Assembly (NCBI RefSeq): GCF_003668995.1
Contig: NZ_CP033068.1
Span: 2,790,001 to 2,854,000, forward strand
Reading direction: 5' to 3'
Length of the DNA stretch: 64,000 nucleotides
DNA from: Flavobacterium sp. 140616W15
Lineage (GTDB): Bacteria > Bacteroidota > Bacteroidia > Flavobacteriales > Flavobacteriaceae
Shown here: positions 36,073 through 45,313 of the stretch, one piece after another
Position numbering within the stretch: the stretch's first letter is position 1
How the letters are laid out: each line of letters starts with the position of its first letter
Made by a program: the position numbers and the translations under genes
Notes under the pieces: model-generated
Told to the model about the DNA's origin: nothing
The model's input: only the letters and a program-made list of their open reading frames with translations
Databases searched by the model: none

Positions 36073-36531
36073 TTAAAGTAACTTTTTAAGAATAACTATT
36101 TGCCCCAAATGATACACATCGTGTTGGATAATTCCATGAATGTGCTCATAATAGGTATGTCCGTTACTTGGATATATTTTATCTAAATCAGAGTCATCAA
36201 AATCTTCTAAAAATGAATTCCATAATTCTTGTGATTTTTCCAGACTTTGAAGTGATTGCTCCCAAGCCGCCTCAGAAGAATCCAAAATTGTCACAAAATA
36301 ATTATGATCAGGAGTAATGACAGTTTCTCCCTGAACACGTCTTAAAATGTTTCTCCTCCATTGTATAAGATGATTGACAATTTCCCAAATCGTATTTAAA
36401 TTAGGATTTATTTTCCTGTAAGCCTGCTCTGCACGCACATTTTTTAAAGTATCTACCAAAGTGACTTCTAGCCACGGATTGCCATTATAAATGGACTGAT
36501 ATAGATTCGAAATTCTTCTGTTTTCTGACAT
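36073..36531 (-). CDS. DinB-family protein
   Basis: 152 residues forming the four-helix DinB/YfiT bundle. The metal-binding His triad is suggested by IVNHLIQWRR (about 47-56) and by HDVYHLGQIVILKK near the C-terminus (His about 136 and 140). DinB proteins are thiol-dependent metal enzymes or stress proteins of uncertain substrate in most species. It is a single minus-strand gene, divergent from a TonB receptor across 138 bases. Confidence 0.9.
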   Translation of the reverse strand: MSENRRISNLYQSIYNGNPWLEVTLVDTLKNVRAEQAYRKINPNLNTIWEIVNHLIQWRRNILRRVQGETVITPDHNYFVTILDSSEAAWEQSLQSLEKSQELWNSFLEDFDDSDLDKIYPSNGHTYYEHIHGIIQHDVYHLGQIVILKKLL

Positions 36532-36669
36532 AATAAATCATTTTAAAACACATAAGCGAATATACAAATAAGTAATTTACAACTCATCCTTGAATTTCCA
36601 CAATTGGGTTATTTAAAATTTTTTAACTAAAACTGGTAAAATACATTTGCTTTATCAAAATCAAAAAAA

Positions 36670-38877
36670 ATGAAAACCAAGTTTCAAAAATTAAATAAAA
36701 ATGAACTATTATCAAAAAACCAATCGCTTTTTACAATAGCATTTTTACTAATAAGCTCGATACTATTTGCTCAAAATACTCTTTCTGGAAAAGTAGTAGA
36801 TGCAAAAGGAAAACCAATTACAGGTGCTAACATCTATATAGATGGCACTTATGATGGAGCTACGAGTGCAGAAAACGGAGAATTCTCTTTTACTACTGAA
36901 ACTAAAGGAAATCAAATATTAATAGTAAGTTTTTTAATTTACGAAACTTCAACCACATCAATAGATGTTGCCAATTATAAAAATCAAACCATAAAGCTAA
37001 AAGAAAACGTAAATTCATTAGACGCTGTTATTATCACTGCAGGAACAATGGAATCTGGAGATAAAGCTAGAGTTTCTGTTTTAAAACCTCTGGATATTGT
37101 TACCACTGCTGGATCTGCTGGAAATATTATTGCTGCTTTACAAACCTTGCCAGGAACTCAAAGTGTAGGCGAAGATGGTCGCTTATTTGTTCGTGGTGGA
37201 GAAGCAAGTGAAACACAAACATTTGTTGATGGCGTTAGAGTTTCTCAACCTTATGGAGCATCAGTACAAAATTTACCAACCCGTGGTCGTTTCTCTCCAT
37301 TCCTATTTAGCGGGATTGCTTTTTCTACAGGAGGTTATTCCGCAGAATATGGAGAAGCGCTATCTAGTGTATTGTTATTGAATACTCAGGACGAACCTGA
37401 TCAAAATAAAACAGACATCGCCATGATGACTGTAGGATTAGGAGTTGGAAATACCCAGAAATGGAAAAAAAGTTCTTTGAGCGTAAATGTAAATTACATT
37501 AATCTAGCACCTTATCAAGCTGCAGTAAAGCAAGATGTAGATTGGAATAGACCGTATCAATCGCTATCTGGAGAGAGTGTCTATCGCTATCATTTTAAAA
37601 ACGGAATTTTTAAATTATATACCGCTTTTGATACTTCTAAAATTGACCTTAACCAGAAAAACATAAATTTTGAAAATCCTATTCGAGTGAATTTAGTTAA
37701 TAATAATTTTTACTTAAACACGGTTTATAATGGAACATTTGGCAGTAACTGGCAAATTACTTCAGGATTAAGTTATGGCTATAGCAACAATAAAAAAGAC
37801 ATTGATCTAGCTCACATCAATGATGATGAAAACGCAGCTCACCTTAAATTAAAACTAAGAAAGAGTCTTTCAAACCGAGTAAAACTATCATTTGGTGCCG
37901 ATTATTTTATTACTAAATACAGCGAAGATTTTCAGGATAATTTACCACCTACAATTACTAATGAATACGACTCGAATATTGCTGCTATTTATGCAGAAAC
38001 CGAAGTTTCTTTTTCTAGTAAACTAGCTGCAAAAGTTGGACTTAGAGCCTCTAATAACAGTTTACTCGATGAAACAGCATTAGCACCAAGAATTTCATTG
38101 GGATACAAAGTAGCAAAAAACAGCCAGTTCTCACTTGCTTATGGAGACTTTACACAAACTCCTGTTGTAGATTATATCAAGTACTCTAAATACCATCAGT
38201 TTGAAAGTGAAAAAGCAGCTCACTATATTTTAAACTTTCAGTACAATAAAACAGGGCGTACTTTTAGAGCCGAAGCTTATTACAAGGATTACAGCAATCT
38301 TGTAAAATACGACACACAAACCATTCAATACAACTCTGTTTTTAGTAATGATGGTACTGGTTATGCTAAAGGATTGGATATCTTTTGGAGAGATAGCAAA
38401 TTATATAAAAATCTAGAATACTGGATTTCCTACTCTTACATTGACACCAAAAGAGATTATAAAAATTTTCCAACAAGTGCAACTCCAGATTTTGTTGCTG
38501 ACCAAACGTTATCTGTTGTGACCAAATATTTTGTTACAGATTGGAAATCTCAAATTAGTTTAACAAATAGTTTTAGTACTGGAAGACCATACAATAATCC
38601 AAATGAAACAAAATTTATGAACGGAAAAACAAAATCATATAATAGTTTGAGTCTTAGCTGGGCTTATTTATTGACTACTCAAAAGATTTTATACTTCTCT
38701 GTTTCGAATGTTTTAGGCACTCAAAATGTATTTGGTTATGATTATGCAAAAAATCCAGATGCGACTGGAACATACAACAGACAAGCCATTACACCTACTG
38801 CAGATCGTTTTTTCTTTATTGGCTTCTTTTGGACTATTAGCCAAAATAAAAATGAAAATCAGTTGAAGAATTTATAG
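36670..38877 (+). CDS. TonB-dependent receptor
   Basis: 735 residues. A signal peptide (about 15-36) ends with LFAQ. A carboxypeptidase-regulatory-like domain covers about 37-115 (LSGKVVDAKGKPITGANIYI), and the plug starts near 135 with IIAALQTLPGTQSVGEDGRL and FVRGGEASETQTFVDG. The barrel continues to a final RFFFIGFFWTISQNKN. It has no STN domain, unlike the receptor at 8887. The end is charged (ENQLKNL) instead of the usual terminal aromatic. It precedes a TPR protein and the LytS/LytTR signalling genes by 312 bases, but the intervening palindromes suggest separate transcripts. Ligand unknown. Confidence 0.93.
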   Translation: MKTKFQKLNKNELLSKNQSLFTIAFLLISSILFAQNTLSGKVVDAKGKPITGANIYIDGTYDGATSAENGEFSFTTETKGNQILIVSFLIYETSTTSIDVANYKNQTIKLKENVNSLDAVIITAGTMESGDKARVSVLKPLDIVTTAGSAGNIIAALQTLPGTQSVGEDGRLFVRGGEASETQTFVDGVRVSQPYGASVQNLPTRGRFSPFLFSGIAFSTGGYSAEYGEALSSVLLLNTQDEPDQNKTDIAMMTVGLGVGNTQKWKKSSLSVNVNYINLAPYQAAVKQDVDWNRPYQSLSGESVYRYHFKNGIFKLYTAFDTSKIDLNQKNINFENPIRVNLVNNNFYLNTVYNGTFGSNWQITSGLSYGYSNNKKDIDLAHINDDENAAHLKLKLRKSLSNRVKLSFGADYFITKYSEDFQDNLPPTITNEYDSNIAAIYAETEVSFSSKLAAKVGLRASNNSLLDETALAPRISLGYKVAKNSQFSLAYGDFTQTPVVDYIKYSKYHQFESEKAAHYILNFQYNKTGRTFRAEAYYKDYSNLVKYDTQTIQYNSVFSNDGTGYAKGLDIFWRDSKLYKNLEYWISYSYIDTKRDYKNFPTSATPDFVADQTLSVVTKYFVTDWKSQISLTNSFSTGRPYNNPNETKFMNGKTKSYNSLSLSWAYLLTTQKILYFSVSNVLGTQNVFGYDYAKNPDATGTYNRQAITPTADRFFFIGFFWTISQNKNENQLKNL

Positions 38878-38880
38878 AAA

Positions 38881-39060
38881 GAGGTCCAAAGGTTTTCCTA
38901 GTATTGTGCTGAGAAGGTTCAAAGGGACAAAGGTTTCACCAATATTGTGAGGAAAAGATTCTGAGAAACTAAGTATCTCAGAACCTAAAAAACTTAGAAA
39001 CTTAAAAAAAACCTTTGCCCCTTTGAACCTCCTATTTAAACCTTTGAACCTTCCTTAAAC
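38881..39060. repeat. Family C nested inverted repeats, copy 1
   Basis: Outer arms GGTTCAAAGGGACAAAGGTT at 38916 and its near-complement ending CCCCTTTGAACC at 39029 differ at one position. An inner pair TTCTGAGA/TCTCAGAA sits at about 38959-38982. Flanking short CAAAGG/CCTTTG words repeat the motif. Related sequences are at 43171-43212 and 61627-61681. The remainder of this 312-base gap, to 39189, is plain A/T-rich leader for the TPR gene. Confidence 0.78.
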
Positions 39061-39189
39061 AACTCATCCCTAAAATTCAACAACTCAGTAACATTAAATT
39101 TAAAGAAAATAAAATCTACAATACTTTTGAAGTATAAACTAACAAGTGTTTCAATCATCAAAAATAACTAATCTTTAAAACCAGAAATC

Positions 39190-39810
39190 ATGACAAAATT
39201 AATCATAGCGATTACATTATTCATTTGCAACATTTTAACTGCTCAAACACAATTTGAACAAGGAATGGGTAAAGCATTTGGGCTTTGGAAAGAAGGAAAA
39301 AACACAGAGGCATCTGATTTATTCGAAAGAATTGCTGCCGCCGAGAAAGCAAGCTGGTTACCCAATTATTATGTAGCATTAGTAAATACAACATCAGCAT
39401 TTAAAACGCAAGACAAAACACAAATAGACTTATTACTTACTAAAGCACAAAATGCATTAAATGTTGAACTAACAAAAGACTCTAATAATGCTGAACTCTA
39501 TGTTTTGCAAGCTTTAATTTATACTGCTTGGGTTGTAGCTGATCCTATGACCAACGGAATGAAATATTCTGCTAAGACTATGGAAATGTATGATAAAGCA
39601 GAAGCATTGGCTCCTGAGAATCCTAGAGTTGTTTTTGGGAAAGCCGATTTTCAATTGGGTGGCGCAAAATGGACAGGAATTGACACCAAACCTTTGTGCG
39701 CACAAGTTGACAAAGCTATTAGTCTTTTTGCTACTTTTAAACCTGAAACTCCTTTTTCTCCAAAATGGGGTTTAGACAGAGCACTTGAAGTTCAAAAGAC
39801 TTGCAAATAA
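39190..39810 (+). CDS. Secreted TPR-like protein
   Basis: 206 residues. A short signal peptide (1-18) ends with LTAQ. It is helical throughout, with repeated patterns such as AFGLWKEGKNTEASDLFERI and AKTMEMYDKAEALAPENPRV that match TPR helices. Two such units are clear and a third is partial. It would be periplasmic or surface-located. It stands 35 bases before the histidine kinase gene, so it is probably part of the same transcript and may supply or sense a signal for it. Confidence 0.78.
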   Translation: MTKLIIAITLFICNILTAQTQFEQGMGKAFGLWKEGKNTEASDLFERIAAAEKASWLPNYYVALVNTTSAFKTQDKTQIDLLLTKAQNALNVELTKDSNNAELYVLQALIYTAWVVADPMTNGMKYSAKTMEMYDKAEALAPENPRVVFGKADFQLGGAKWTGIDTKPLCAQVDKAISLFATFKPETPFSPKWGLDRALEVQKTCK

Positions 39811-39845
39811 ATAATTAAAAACAAATAATCTCTAAAAAACAAATA

Positions 39846-41180
39846 ATGCATTTAAAACCGCACATAATTAAAGCTTTATTTATTGGTGTAACAATTTTTA
39901 TAGTATCCTTCTTAATCAAATTCATCTCATTTGGAACCGAAGTCTTTACTCCTTATTTATTTACTGCTTTTTTATATTGCATGCTATATAGCACTGTATT
40001 ATACATCGTTAACGCATCATTATTTGCTTTTTTAGACAAGGTATTCAAAGCCAATCCTTATTCTTTAAAACGTATAATTATTGGCTTTATCAGTTCTTTT
40101 TTCTGTTCATTATTAGCCATATTTGTTCTCCGCATTTTTTTGAAAGTTATCATAGATAAACATTCAATAACTGAGTTTTTAGTTAATGAAGATTTAGCAA
40201 ATTATATAGAGTCTTCTATTATTACTTTTATTGTATTAGTCGTTTTTCATGCCTTACACTTTTACAAAATATATAATGAGAACCGAGTTAAGGAACAAAA
40301 AATAATTGCCGGTACTGCTTCTGCAAAATTTGAAACTTTAAAAAACCAGATTGATCCACATTTTCTCTTTAATAGTTTAAATGTATTAAGCTCATTGATA
40401 GAAGAAAATCCAGAGAATGCTCAACGTTTTACAACCTCACTGTCGAAAATTTATCGTTACGTTTTAGAACAAAAAGACAAAGAACTTGTATCGGTAGAAG
40501 ATGAATTAGCCTTTGCTAAAACATACATGAATTTATTAAAAATGCGCTTCGAGAATAGCTTGTTCTACGAATTACCTACTGAAGGTATTAATCCAGATGC
40601 AAAAGTAGTTCCCCTATCATTACAACTTTTACTAGAAAATACCGTAAAACATAATGTAGTAAGCGAACAAAAACCATTACATATTCGAATATTTATCGAA
40701 AAGGATTATTTAGTCATTCAAAATGATTTTCAGAAAAAGGAAGTTTTGCAAGACCGCCAAGGTGTAGGATTGCAAAATATAGTAAATCGTTATGGTATTA
40801 TTACCAATAGAAAAGTGTTGATTGAACAAAATACAACAACATTTACTGTCAAAATACCTATTTTAACTAAACAAATTAGTTTCATGGAAACAACAACTGA
40901 TTATAATGAAAACAATGCTTATTATAGAGCAAAAAAACGAGTTGAAGAACTTAAAGGTTTTTATGGAAATTTAATTTCTTATTGTTGTGTAATACCGTTT
41001 TTAGTTTTTATCAATTTAAAATTCTCTCCAGGATTTCAATGGTTTTGGTTCTCTGCTTTAGGATGGGGATTTGGATTAGCAATGCATGCTCTTAAAGTAT
41101 TTGGATATAGCTCAAATTGGGAAGAAAGAAAAATTCAGGAAATCCTAAGAAAAGAAGAGAACAAACAAAATTGGAAATAA
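39846..41180 (+). CDS. LytS-type sensor histidine kinase with a C-terminal 2TM domain
   Basis: 444 residues. Four N-terminal membrane helices (about 10-28, 36-60, 76-100, 122-142) have no large external domain. The His_kinase region has the phospho-acceptor in DPHFLFNSLN (His 172), and the ATP-binding part has LQLLLENTVKHN (Asn 265) and the G-box near 306-308. Residues about 358-444 are then a 2TM module (RAKKRVEELKGFYGNLISY, two helices, SNWEERKIQEIL), which is not part of the normal LytS layout. It should phosphorylate the LytTR regulator at 42298. Three further 2TM modules follow in the next two genes. Confidence 0.92.
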   Translation: MHLKPHIIKALFIGVTIFIVSFLIKFISFGTEVFTPYLFTAFLYCMLYSTVLYIVNASLFAFLDKVFKANPYSLKRIIIGFISSFFCSLLAIFVLRIFLKVIIDKHSITEFLVNEDLANYIESSIITFIVLVVFHALHFYKIYNENRVKEQKIIAGTASAKFETLKNQIDPHFLFNSLNVLSSLIEENPENAQRFTTSLSKIYRYVLEQKDKELVSVEDELAFAKTYMNLLKMRFENSLFYELPTEGINPDAKVVPLSLQLLLENTVKHNVVSEQKPLHIRIFIEKDYLVIQNDFQKKEVLQDRQGVGLQNIVNRYGIITNRKVLIEQNTTTFTVKIPILTKQISFMETTTDYNENNAYYRAKKRVEELKGFYGNLISYCCVIPFLVFINLKFSPGFQWFWFSALGWGFGLAMHALKVFGYSSNWEERKIQEILRKEENKQNWK

Positions 41181-41182
41181 TC

Positions 41183-41818
41183 ATGGAGACAAATCGAAAT
41201 GAACTTGACAAAAATGAGTTACGAGAACTGGCACGTAAAAAAGTAAAAAAAATTAAAGGGTTTTATCTGCATTTATTCTTTTACGCTCTCGGTCTTATAA
41301 TTTACCTATTGAAAGTATATGCCGGAATACGATTTGATTTTTTCCCTTTAAAATACTTCAATAGTTTTGTAATGACAGTATGGACAATAGTATTTCTATC
41401 ATTGACAGTTGATTTATTTCTTACTTATAGAATGTTTGGAAGAAATTGGGAAGAACAAAAATTGAATGCTATTCTAGAAAAAAAGCAGTCGATAAAAAAT
41501 ATAAAGACAGCAGATACATATCATAATAAATATGATGACTGTTATCTTGAAGCTAAAAAGACTGTAGAAAATATCAAAGGATTTTACGGCAACCTCATCT
41601 CTTATATTGTAGTAAACATTTTTTTACTCATCATTAACTTGGTTTATTCTCCTGAGCATTTATGGTTTTACTGGCCTTTAATGTGGTGGGGATTAGGAGT
41701 CGTAATTCATGGATTAAAAGTCTTTAGTGTCTTTCCTGTTTTTGCAAAAGACTGGCAGGAAAAAAAGATAAAAGAATTAATGGATAAGGAGAAATCTAGA
41801 AATGAGAAATGGCAATAA
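41183..41818 (+). CDS. Protein with two tandem 2TM domains
   Basis: 211 residues from ATG 41183, which lies two bases after the kinase stop; a longer frame starts inside the kinase gene. Two 2TM modules are stacked (about 16-101 and 118-211). Each has a basic amphipathic helix (KKVKKIKGFYLHL or KKTVENIKGFYGNL), two membrane helices and a W-E-E-Q-K or W-Q-E-K-K-I-K terminal helix. This is the same module as the C-terminus of the kinase. No enzymatic residues are seen. It is likely an accessory membrane protein of the kinase. Confidence 0.9.
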   Translation: METNRNELDKNELRELARKKVKKIKGFYLHLFFYALGLIIYLLKVYAGIRFDFFPLKYFNSFVMTVWTIVFLSLTVDLFLTYRMFGRNWEEQKLNAILEKKQSIKNIKTADTYHNKYDDCYLEAKKTVENIKGFYGNLISYIVVNIFLLIINLVYSPEHLWFYWPLMWWGLGVVIHGLKVFSVFPVFAKDWQEKKIKELMDKEKSRNEKWQ

Positions 41819-41841
41819 TTTTTTAAATTAAATAAAATAAA

Positions 41842-42201
41842 ATGGGACGATTTAGAAGACAGCTATTTGACAATTATAGCAATTATAATGAGAGCACAAC
41901 AAATAACGAACGTTACAACATAGTTTACAGAAGAGTAAAAAGAATAAAAGGTTTCTACACACACTTAACCGTATATATTCTGGTAAACATATTTATTCTG
42001 ATTCCTGACACAAACCAAGGAATCTTTGGGAATGAAGAATTCTGGAGATGGGAAAACTTCTCAACAACTCTATTTTGGGGAATTGGTCTTGCTATACATG
42101 CATTATCGGTATTTGGAAAAGATCTTTTTTTTAGTGTAAACTGGGAAGACAGAAAAATAAAAGAATACATGGAAAAAGAAGCCAACAAAAAATGGGAATA
42201 A
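41842..42201 (+). CDS. Single 2TM domain protein
   Basis: 119 residues. A 30-residue polar lead precedes one 2TM module (about 33-119): YRRVKRIKGFYTHLTVYILV, a second membrane helix (TLFWGIGLAIHALSVF) and a terminal NWEDRKIKEYMEKEA helix. It is the fourth such module in three consecutive genes. It starts 23 bases after the previous stop, so it is co-transcribed. Function unknown. Confidence 0.9.
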   Translation: MGRFRRQLFDNYSNYNESTTNNERYNIVYRRVKRIKGFYTHLTVYILVNIFILIPDTNQGIFGNEEFWRWENFSTTLFWGIGLAIHALSVFGKDLFFSVNWEDRKIKEYMEKEANKKWE

Positions 42202-42297
42202 TTTATCACATTTGTAACTAAACAAAAAGATTAAAATTCATTTCCAATTAAATTTTTACTACTACTTTTAACCAACCAAAACTATTGCCAAACCAAA

Positions 42298-43065
42298 ATG
42301 AAAACAATAATCATAGAAGACGAAAAACCAGCCGCTCGGTTATTACAACGCAAACTTGATAAAATAGAAGTTTCCGTAACTGTAATGCTTCACTCTGTTG
42401 TTGAAGCCATTGATTGGTTTTCTAAAAATGAACATCCTGATTTAATTTTTCTTGATATTCAATTATCTGACGGATTATCGTTTGAAATTTTTGAAAAAAT
42501 AGATATTAAAAGTGCTGTGATTTTTACAACTGCTTATGATGAGTATGCCTTAAAAGCTTTTAAGCTCAACAGTATCGATTATCTCCTAAAACCAATAGAC
42601 GAGGATGATTTAGATGTGGCAGTTACTAAATTTAAATCTCGTTTACCAAAAACAGAAAACATTACTCAAAACATTGAAATTGATTTTGCACAGATCAAAA
42701 AGATGCTTTCAAATCCACTTGAAAAAGTTTATAAAAAAAGATTCACCGTTAAAGTTGGACAACATTTAAAAGTTATTGGAACGGATGAGATAGAATGTTT
42801 TTTTAGCGAAAACAAAGGAACTTATTTACACACTTACGATAATCGAAATTACTTGATAGATACAACCTTAGAAATTTTAGAGCAAGAACTTGATCCAAAA
42901 GATTTTTATCGTGTGAGTCGAAAATTTATCGTTCCACTTCCTGCTATCAAAGAAATTGTATTGTACAGTAATTCTCGTTTAAAAATAATCTTACCTACTT
43001 ATAAAGAGGATGAGGTAATTGTAAGTCGTGAGAAAGTTTCTGATTTTAAAAACTGGATTGGCTAA
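42298..43065 (+). CDS. LytTR-family response regulator
   Basis: 255 residues. The receiver domain (1-120) has acids at 8-9, phospho-acceptor Asp 53 in LIFLDIQLSDG and the conserved Lys in YLLKPID. A LytTR DNA-binding domain follows (about 145-255, with KVGQHLKVIGTDEIECFFSE and FYRVSRKFIVPL). It is the evident partner of the histidine kinase 1.1 kb upstream. The targets are unknown; LytTR sites are usually imperfect direct repeats, and none was picked out nearby. Confidence 0.95.
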   Translation: MKTIIIEDEKPAARLLQRKLDKIEVSVTVMLHSVVEAIDWFSKNEHPDLIFLDIQLSDGLSFEIFEKIDIKSAVIFTTAYDEYALKAFKLNSIDYLLKPIDEDDLDVAVTKFKSRLPKTENITQNIEIDFAQIKKMLSNPLEKVYKKRFTVKVGQHLKVIGTDEIECFFSENKGTYLHTYDNRNYLIDTTLEILEQELDPKDFYRVSRKFIVPLPAIKEIVLYSNSRLKIILPTYKEDEVIVSREKVSDFKNWIG

Positions 43066-43087
43066 TTATAATAGTTTTTTTTACCAC

Positions 43088-43105
43088 TCCCGATAGCTAT
43101 CGGGA
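43088..43105. repeat. Perfect 18-base palindrome
   Basis: TCCCGATAGCTATCGGGA reads the same on both strands. A half-degenerate form (TCCCGATAGCTAT) is inside the family A repeat near 56134-56146. It sits 22 bases after the response regulator stop and may act as its transcription terminator, although the T tract is missing. Confidence 0.7.
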
Positions 43106-43119
43106 TAAAAGAATTAAAT

Positions 43120-43258
43120 AGATTTTAAAACCTTGCGTATCCTTTTGTGAACTTTGCGGTTAATTTAAAGAAGGTACAGAGGTTCATAGCTACAAAGGTT
43201 CAAAGGGTAAAACTTTGCGAACATTGCGTAAAAATTTGCGCTCTTTGTGGTTAAATTA
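43120..43258. repeat. Direct-repeat-rich segment with family C words, copy 2
   Basis: Short motifs recur: ACTTTGCGGTTAA, CTACAAAGGTTCAAAGGG, ACTTTGCGAACATTGCG and TTTGCGCTCTTTGTGGTT. The middle part, AGGTTCATAGCTACAAAGG followed by TTCAAAGGG, is a family C relative. A shorter cousin (CTTTGCGCTTTTTGCGGT) is near 62984-63001. It is non-coding, between two converging genes. Confidence 0.6.
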
Positions 43259-44035
43259 CTATACTACAGGGTAAAAATACTTTCTAATTCCTATCATTAC
43301 AAAGATCAAGACAGAGTAACCAATAAAAAAAGGAGCTATATACTCAATCCCATTCATTGCTAACATGAGTGCAATAAGCAATAACTGAAACCCTAAACCG
43401 TATAAAGAAACGAAAGTCATAAACCAGTTCGGAAATGTTTTAACCTTATATGCATCACTATCAAGTGTGTGGATTATTTTATCAAAAAGACCATACACAA
43501 TTGTATAAACTTGATGCAAAAAAATAACTGATTTTTGGTTTTCTCCTGGTAAAGCTTTAGGAATTTTATCTTCAAAAATCTTACTGGTTCTATCTCCTCC
43601 TACTGATTTATTTCGCAGAATCACATAGTAATAATTGTATAATGTCCCTTGCAGTTGTATACACAAAAAAGCAAGAATTGTAATAGGCAGAGTCGTTTTA
43701 GAAACGTAACAGATACTTATTAAAAACCAGAAATTCAAAATAATATCAAATATGCTATCGAGATATCTTCCTGTATAAGATGGTGTGTTTTTTATACGTG
43801 CCAATTCTCCATCAGCAGCATCAATAATAGATTTTAATATTATAAAAAAACCTGCCCAATAAAAATACTTTTCCAGAATACAATAAATCGCAATCAACCC
43901 CGAAATTCCAAAAAGCAATGTTACATCAATAGGTGTAAATCGTGTGTTTTGTAACTTTTTTGCAAAAAACCTCCCTAAAGGTCTTCCATAATCTGATAAA
44001 TCATAAAATTTATCTTGTGCTGCAAGTTTAGACAT
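43259..44035 (-). CDS. CDP-alcohol phosphatidyltransferase family protein
   Basis: 258 residues with six or so membrane helices. The full catalytic motif D-x2-D-G-x2-A-R-x8-G-x3-D-x3-D is visible at residues 72-97 (DAADGELAR, then GRYLDSIFD). Such enzymes exchange CMP of a CDP-diacylglycerol or CDP-alcohol for another alcohol, making phospholipids. The acceptor cannot be told from sequence. It is a single gene, 67 bases downstream of the heme A synthase gene on the same strand. Confidence 0.92.
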   Translation of the reverse strand: MSKLAAQDKFYDLSDYGRPLGRFFAKKLQNTRFTPIDVTLLFGISGLIAIYCILEKYFYWAGFFIILKSIIDAADGELARIKNTPSYTGRYLDSIFDIILNFWFLISICYVSKTTLPITILAFLCIQLQGTLYNYYYVILRNKSVGGDRTSKIFEDKIPKALPGENQKSVIFLHQVYTIVYGLFDKIIHTLDSDAYKVKTFPNWFMTFVSLYGLGFQLLLIALMLAMNGIEYIAPFFIGYSVLIFVMIGIRKYFYPVV

Positions 44036-44102
44036 CTATGTTTTTATAAACAAAAGAGTTGCGACAATATAGTCAGTTGTAATTTACGAATAAAATTAAT
44101 AC

Positions 44103-45131
44103 TTATTTACTCAATCTGTGCAATGTATATGTCATTGCACTTAAAAGGAAAAACGCCATAATTTGGTGAATTAAACCTAATGCAAGTGGCACATGATATA
44201 AAAGTGTAAAAACACCTAAAATAAACTGCAAAAACACAAAAACAACTAATATTTTAATTCCTGTAGATTGCGTCTTATTAAGAGCAAATTGTGTGCTTTT
44301 AAAGTATAAGAAAAGAATTATAGCCACAACAACATAAGCAAATGTTCTATGTACAAACTGTACACCACTTTTACCTTCTATCAAATTTTTGATAAGTGTA
44401 GGTTGCTCAATGAAAACAGAGTCATGAATAAATTCTCCATCGCTCATTAATGGCCAATGATTGTGAATTAATCCAGCATTCAACCCAGCTACAAATCCTC
44501 CATAAATTATTTGTATCAAAAGAAAAACTAAAGCTATCCTAGCAATATTACGAAGAGTGACATTAATGGTAATTTTATTTCTTTCAGGATAAATTAAATC
44601 CAGCGCCACCCATAATGTGTAGGCAAAAGTTACAAAAGCAAAAGTTAAATGCAGTGAAAGTCTAAAATGACTTACATCTGGATTATCAATTAAGCCGCTT
44701 CGTACCATAAACCATCCCAAGAAACCTTGGAAACCACCCATTGCCAGAAGAACAATACATTTTTTTATTGTAGAACTGTCTAATTTTTTCTTGATTAAAA
44801 AATAAATAAAAGGAATAAAGAAAACCAGTCCAATGATACGTCCGATAAAACGGTGAAACCATTCCCAGAAATAAATCATTTTATAATCTGAAAGCTGAAA
44901 ATCATTATGAATATTTATCTTTTGATATTCTGGAAACTTTTTATATTGCTCAAAAGCCTCATTCCACTTTGCCTCACTCATAGGCGGAAAAGTATCTGTT
45001 ACCAAGTGCCAATCGGTCATTGATAATCCTGAGTTTGTTAATCGGGTAATCCCCCCTACAACAACCATTAAAAACAATAAAAAACATCCTGACAAAAGCC
45101 AAATGATTACTGATTTATTTTCTCTTTTCAT
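44103..45131 (-). CDS. ctaA: Heme A synthase, COX15/CtaA family
   Basis: 342 residues from ATG 45131 (an in-frame codon 27 bases upstream would add a short polar lead). Eight membrane helices carry the family His ligands: the first in WEWFHRFIGRIIGL, others in FVHRTFAYVV and GLIHQIMAFFLL. LMVVVGGITRLTNSGLSMTDWH is the conserved opening. It oxidises the heme O methyl group to give heme A for cytochrome oxidase. Interesting company for the cytochrome bd genes later in the window, since bd oxidase does not need heme A. Confidence 0.93.
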   Translation of the reverse strand: MKRENKSVIIWLLSGCFLLFLMVVVGGITRLTNSGLSMTDWHLVTDTFPPMSEAKWNEAFEQYKKFPEYQKINIHNDFQLSDYKMIYFWEWFHRFIGRIIGLVFFIPFIYFLIKKKLDSSTIKKCIVLLAMGGFQGFLGWFMVRSGLIDNPDVSHFRLSLHLTFAFVTFAYTLWVALDLIYPERNKITINVTLRNIARIALVFLLIQIIYGGFVAGLNAGLIHNHWPLMSDGEFIHDSVFIEQPTLIKNLIEGKSGVQFVHRTFAYVVVAIILFLYFKSTQFALNKTQSTGIKILVVFVFLQFILGVFTLLYHVPLALGLIHQIMAFFLLSAMTYTLHRLSK

Positions 45132-45313
45132 TTTTTTCTTTGAGATGCAAAATTGCAAAGCTGCAAAGTTACAGAGTCTCCTATTTTGGGTTAATAAATG
45201 AACTTTTTATATTTAAGTTCTCTAATATATTTTAATTAAAGTTCTAAGGTTTTAAAACACTAAATTCTTTGTTTTTTTTTTACAAAAACTTAATGCTGTG
45301 CGCCTTTGAATCT

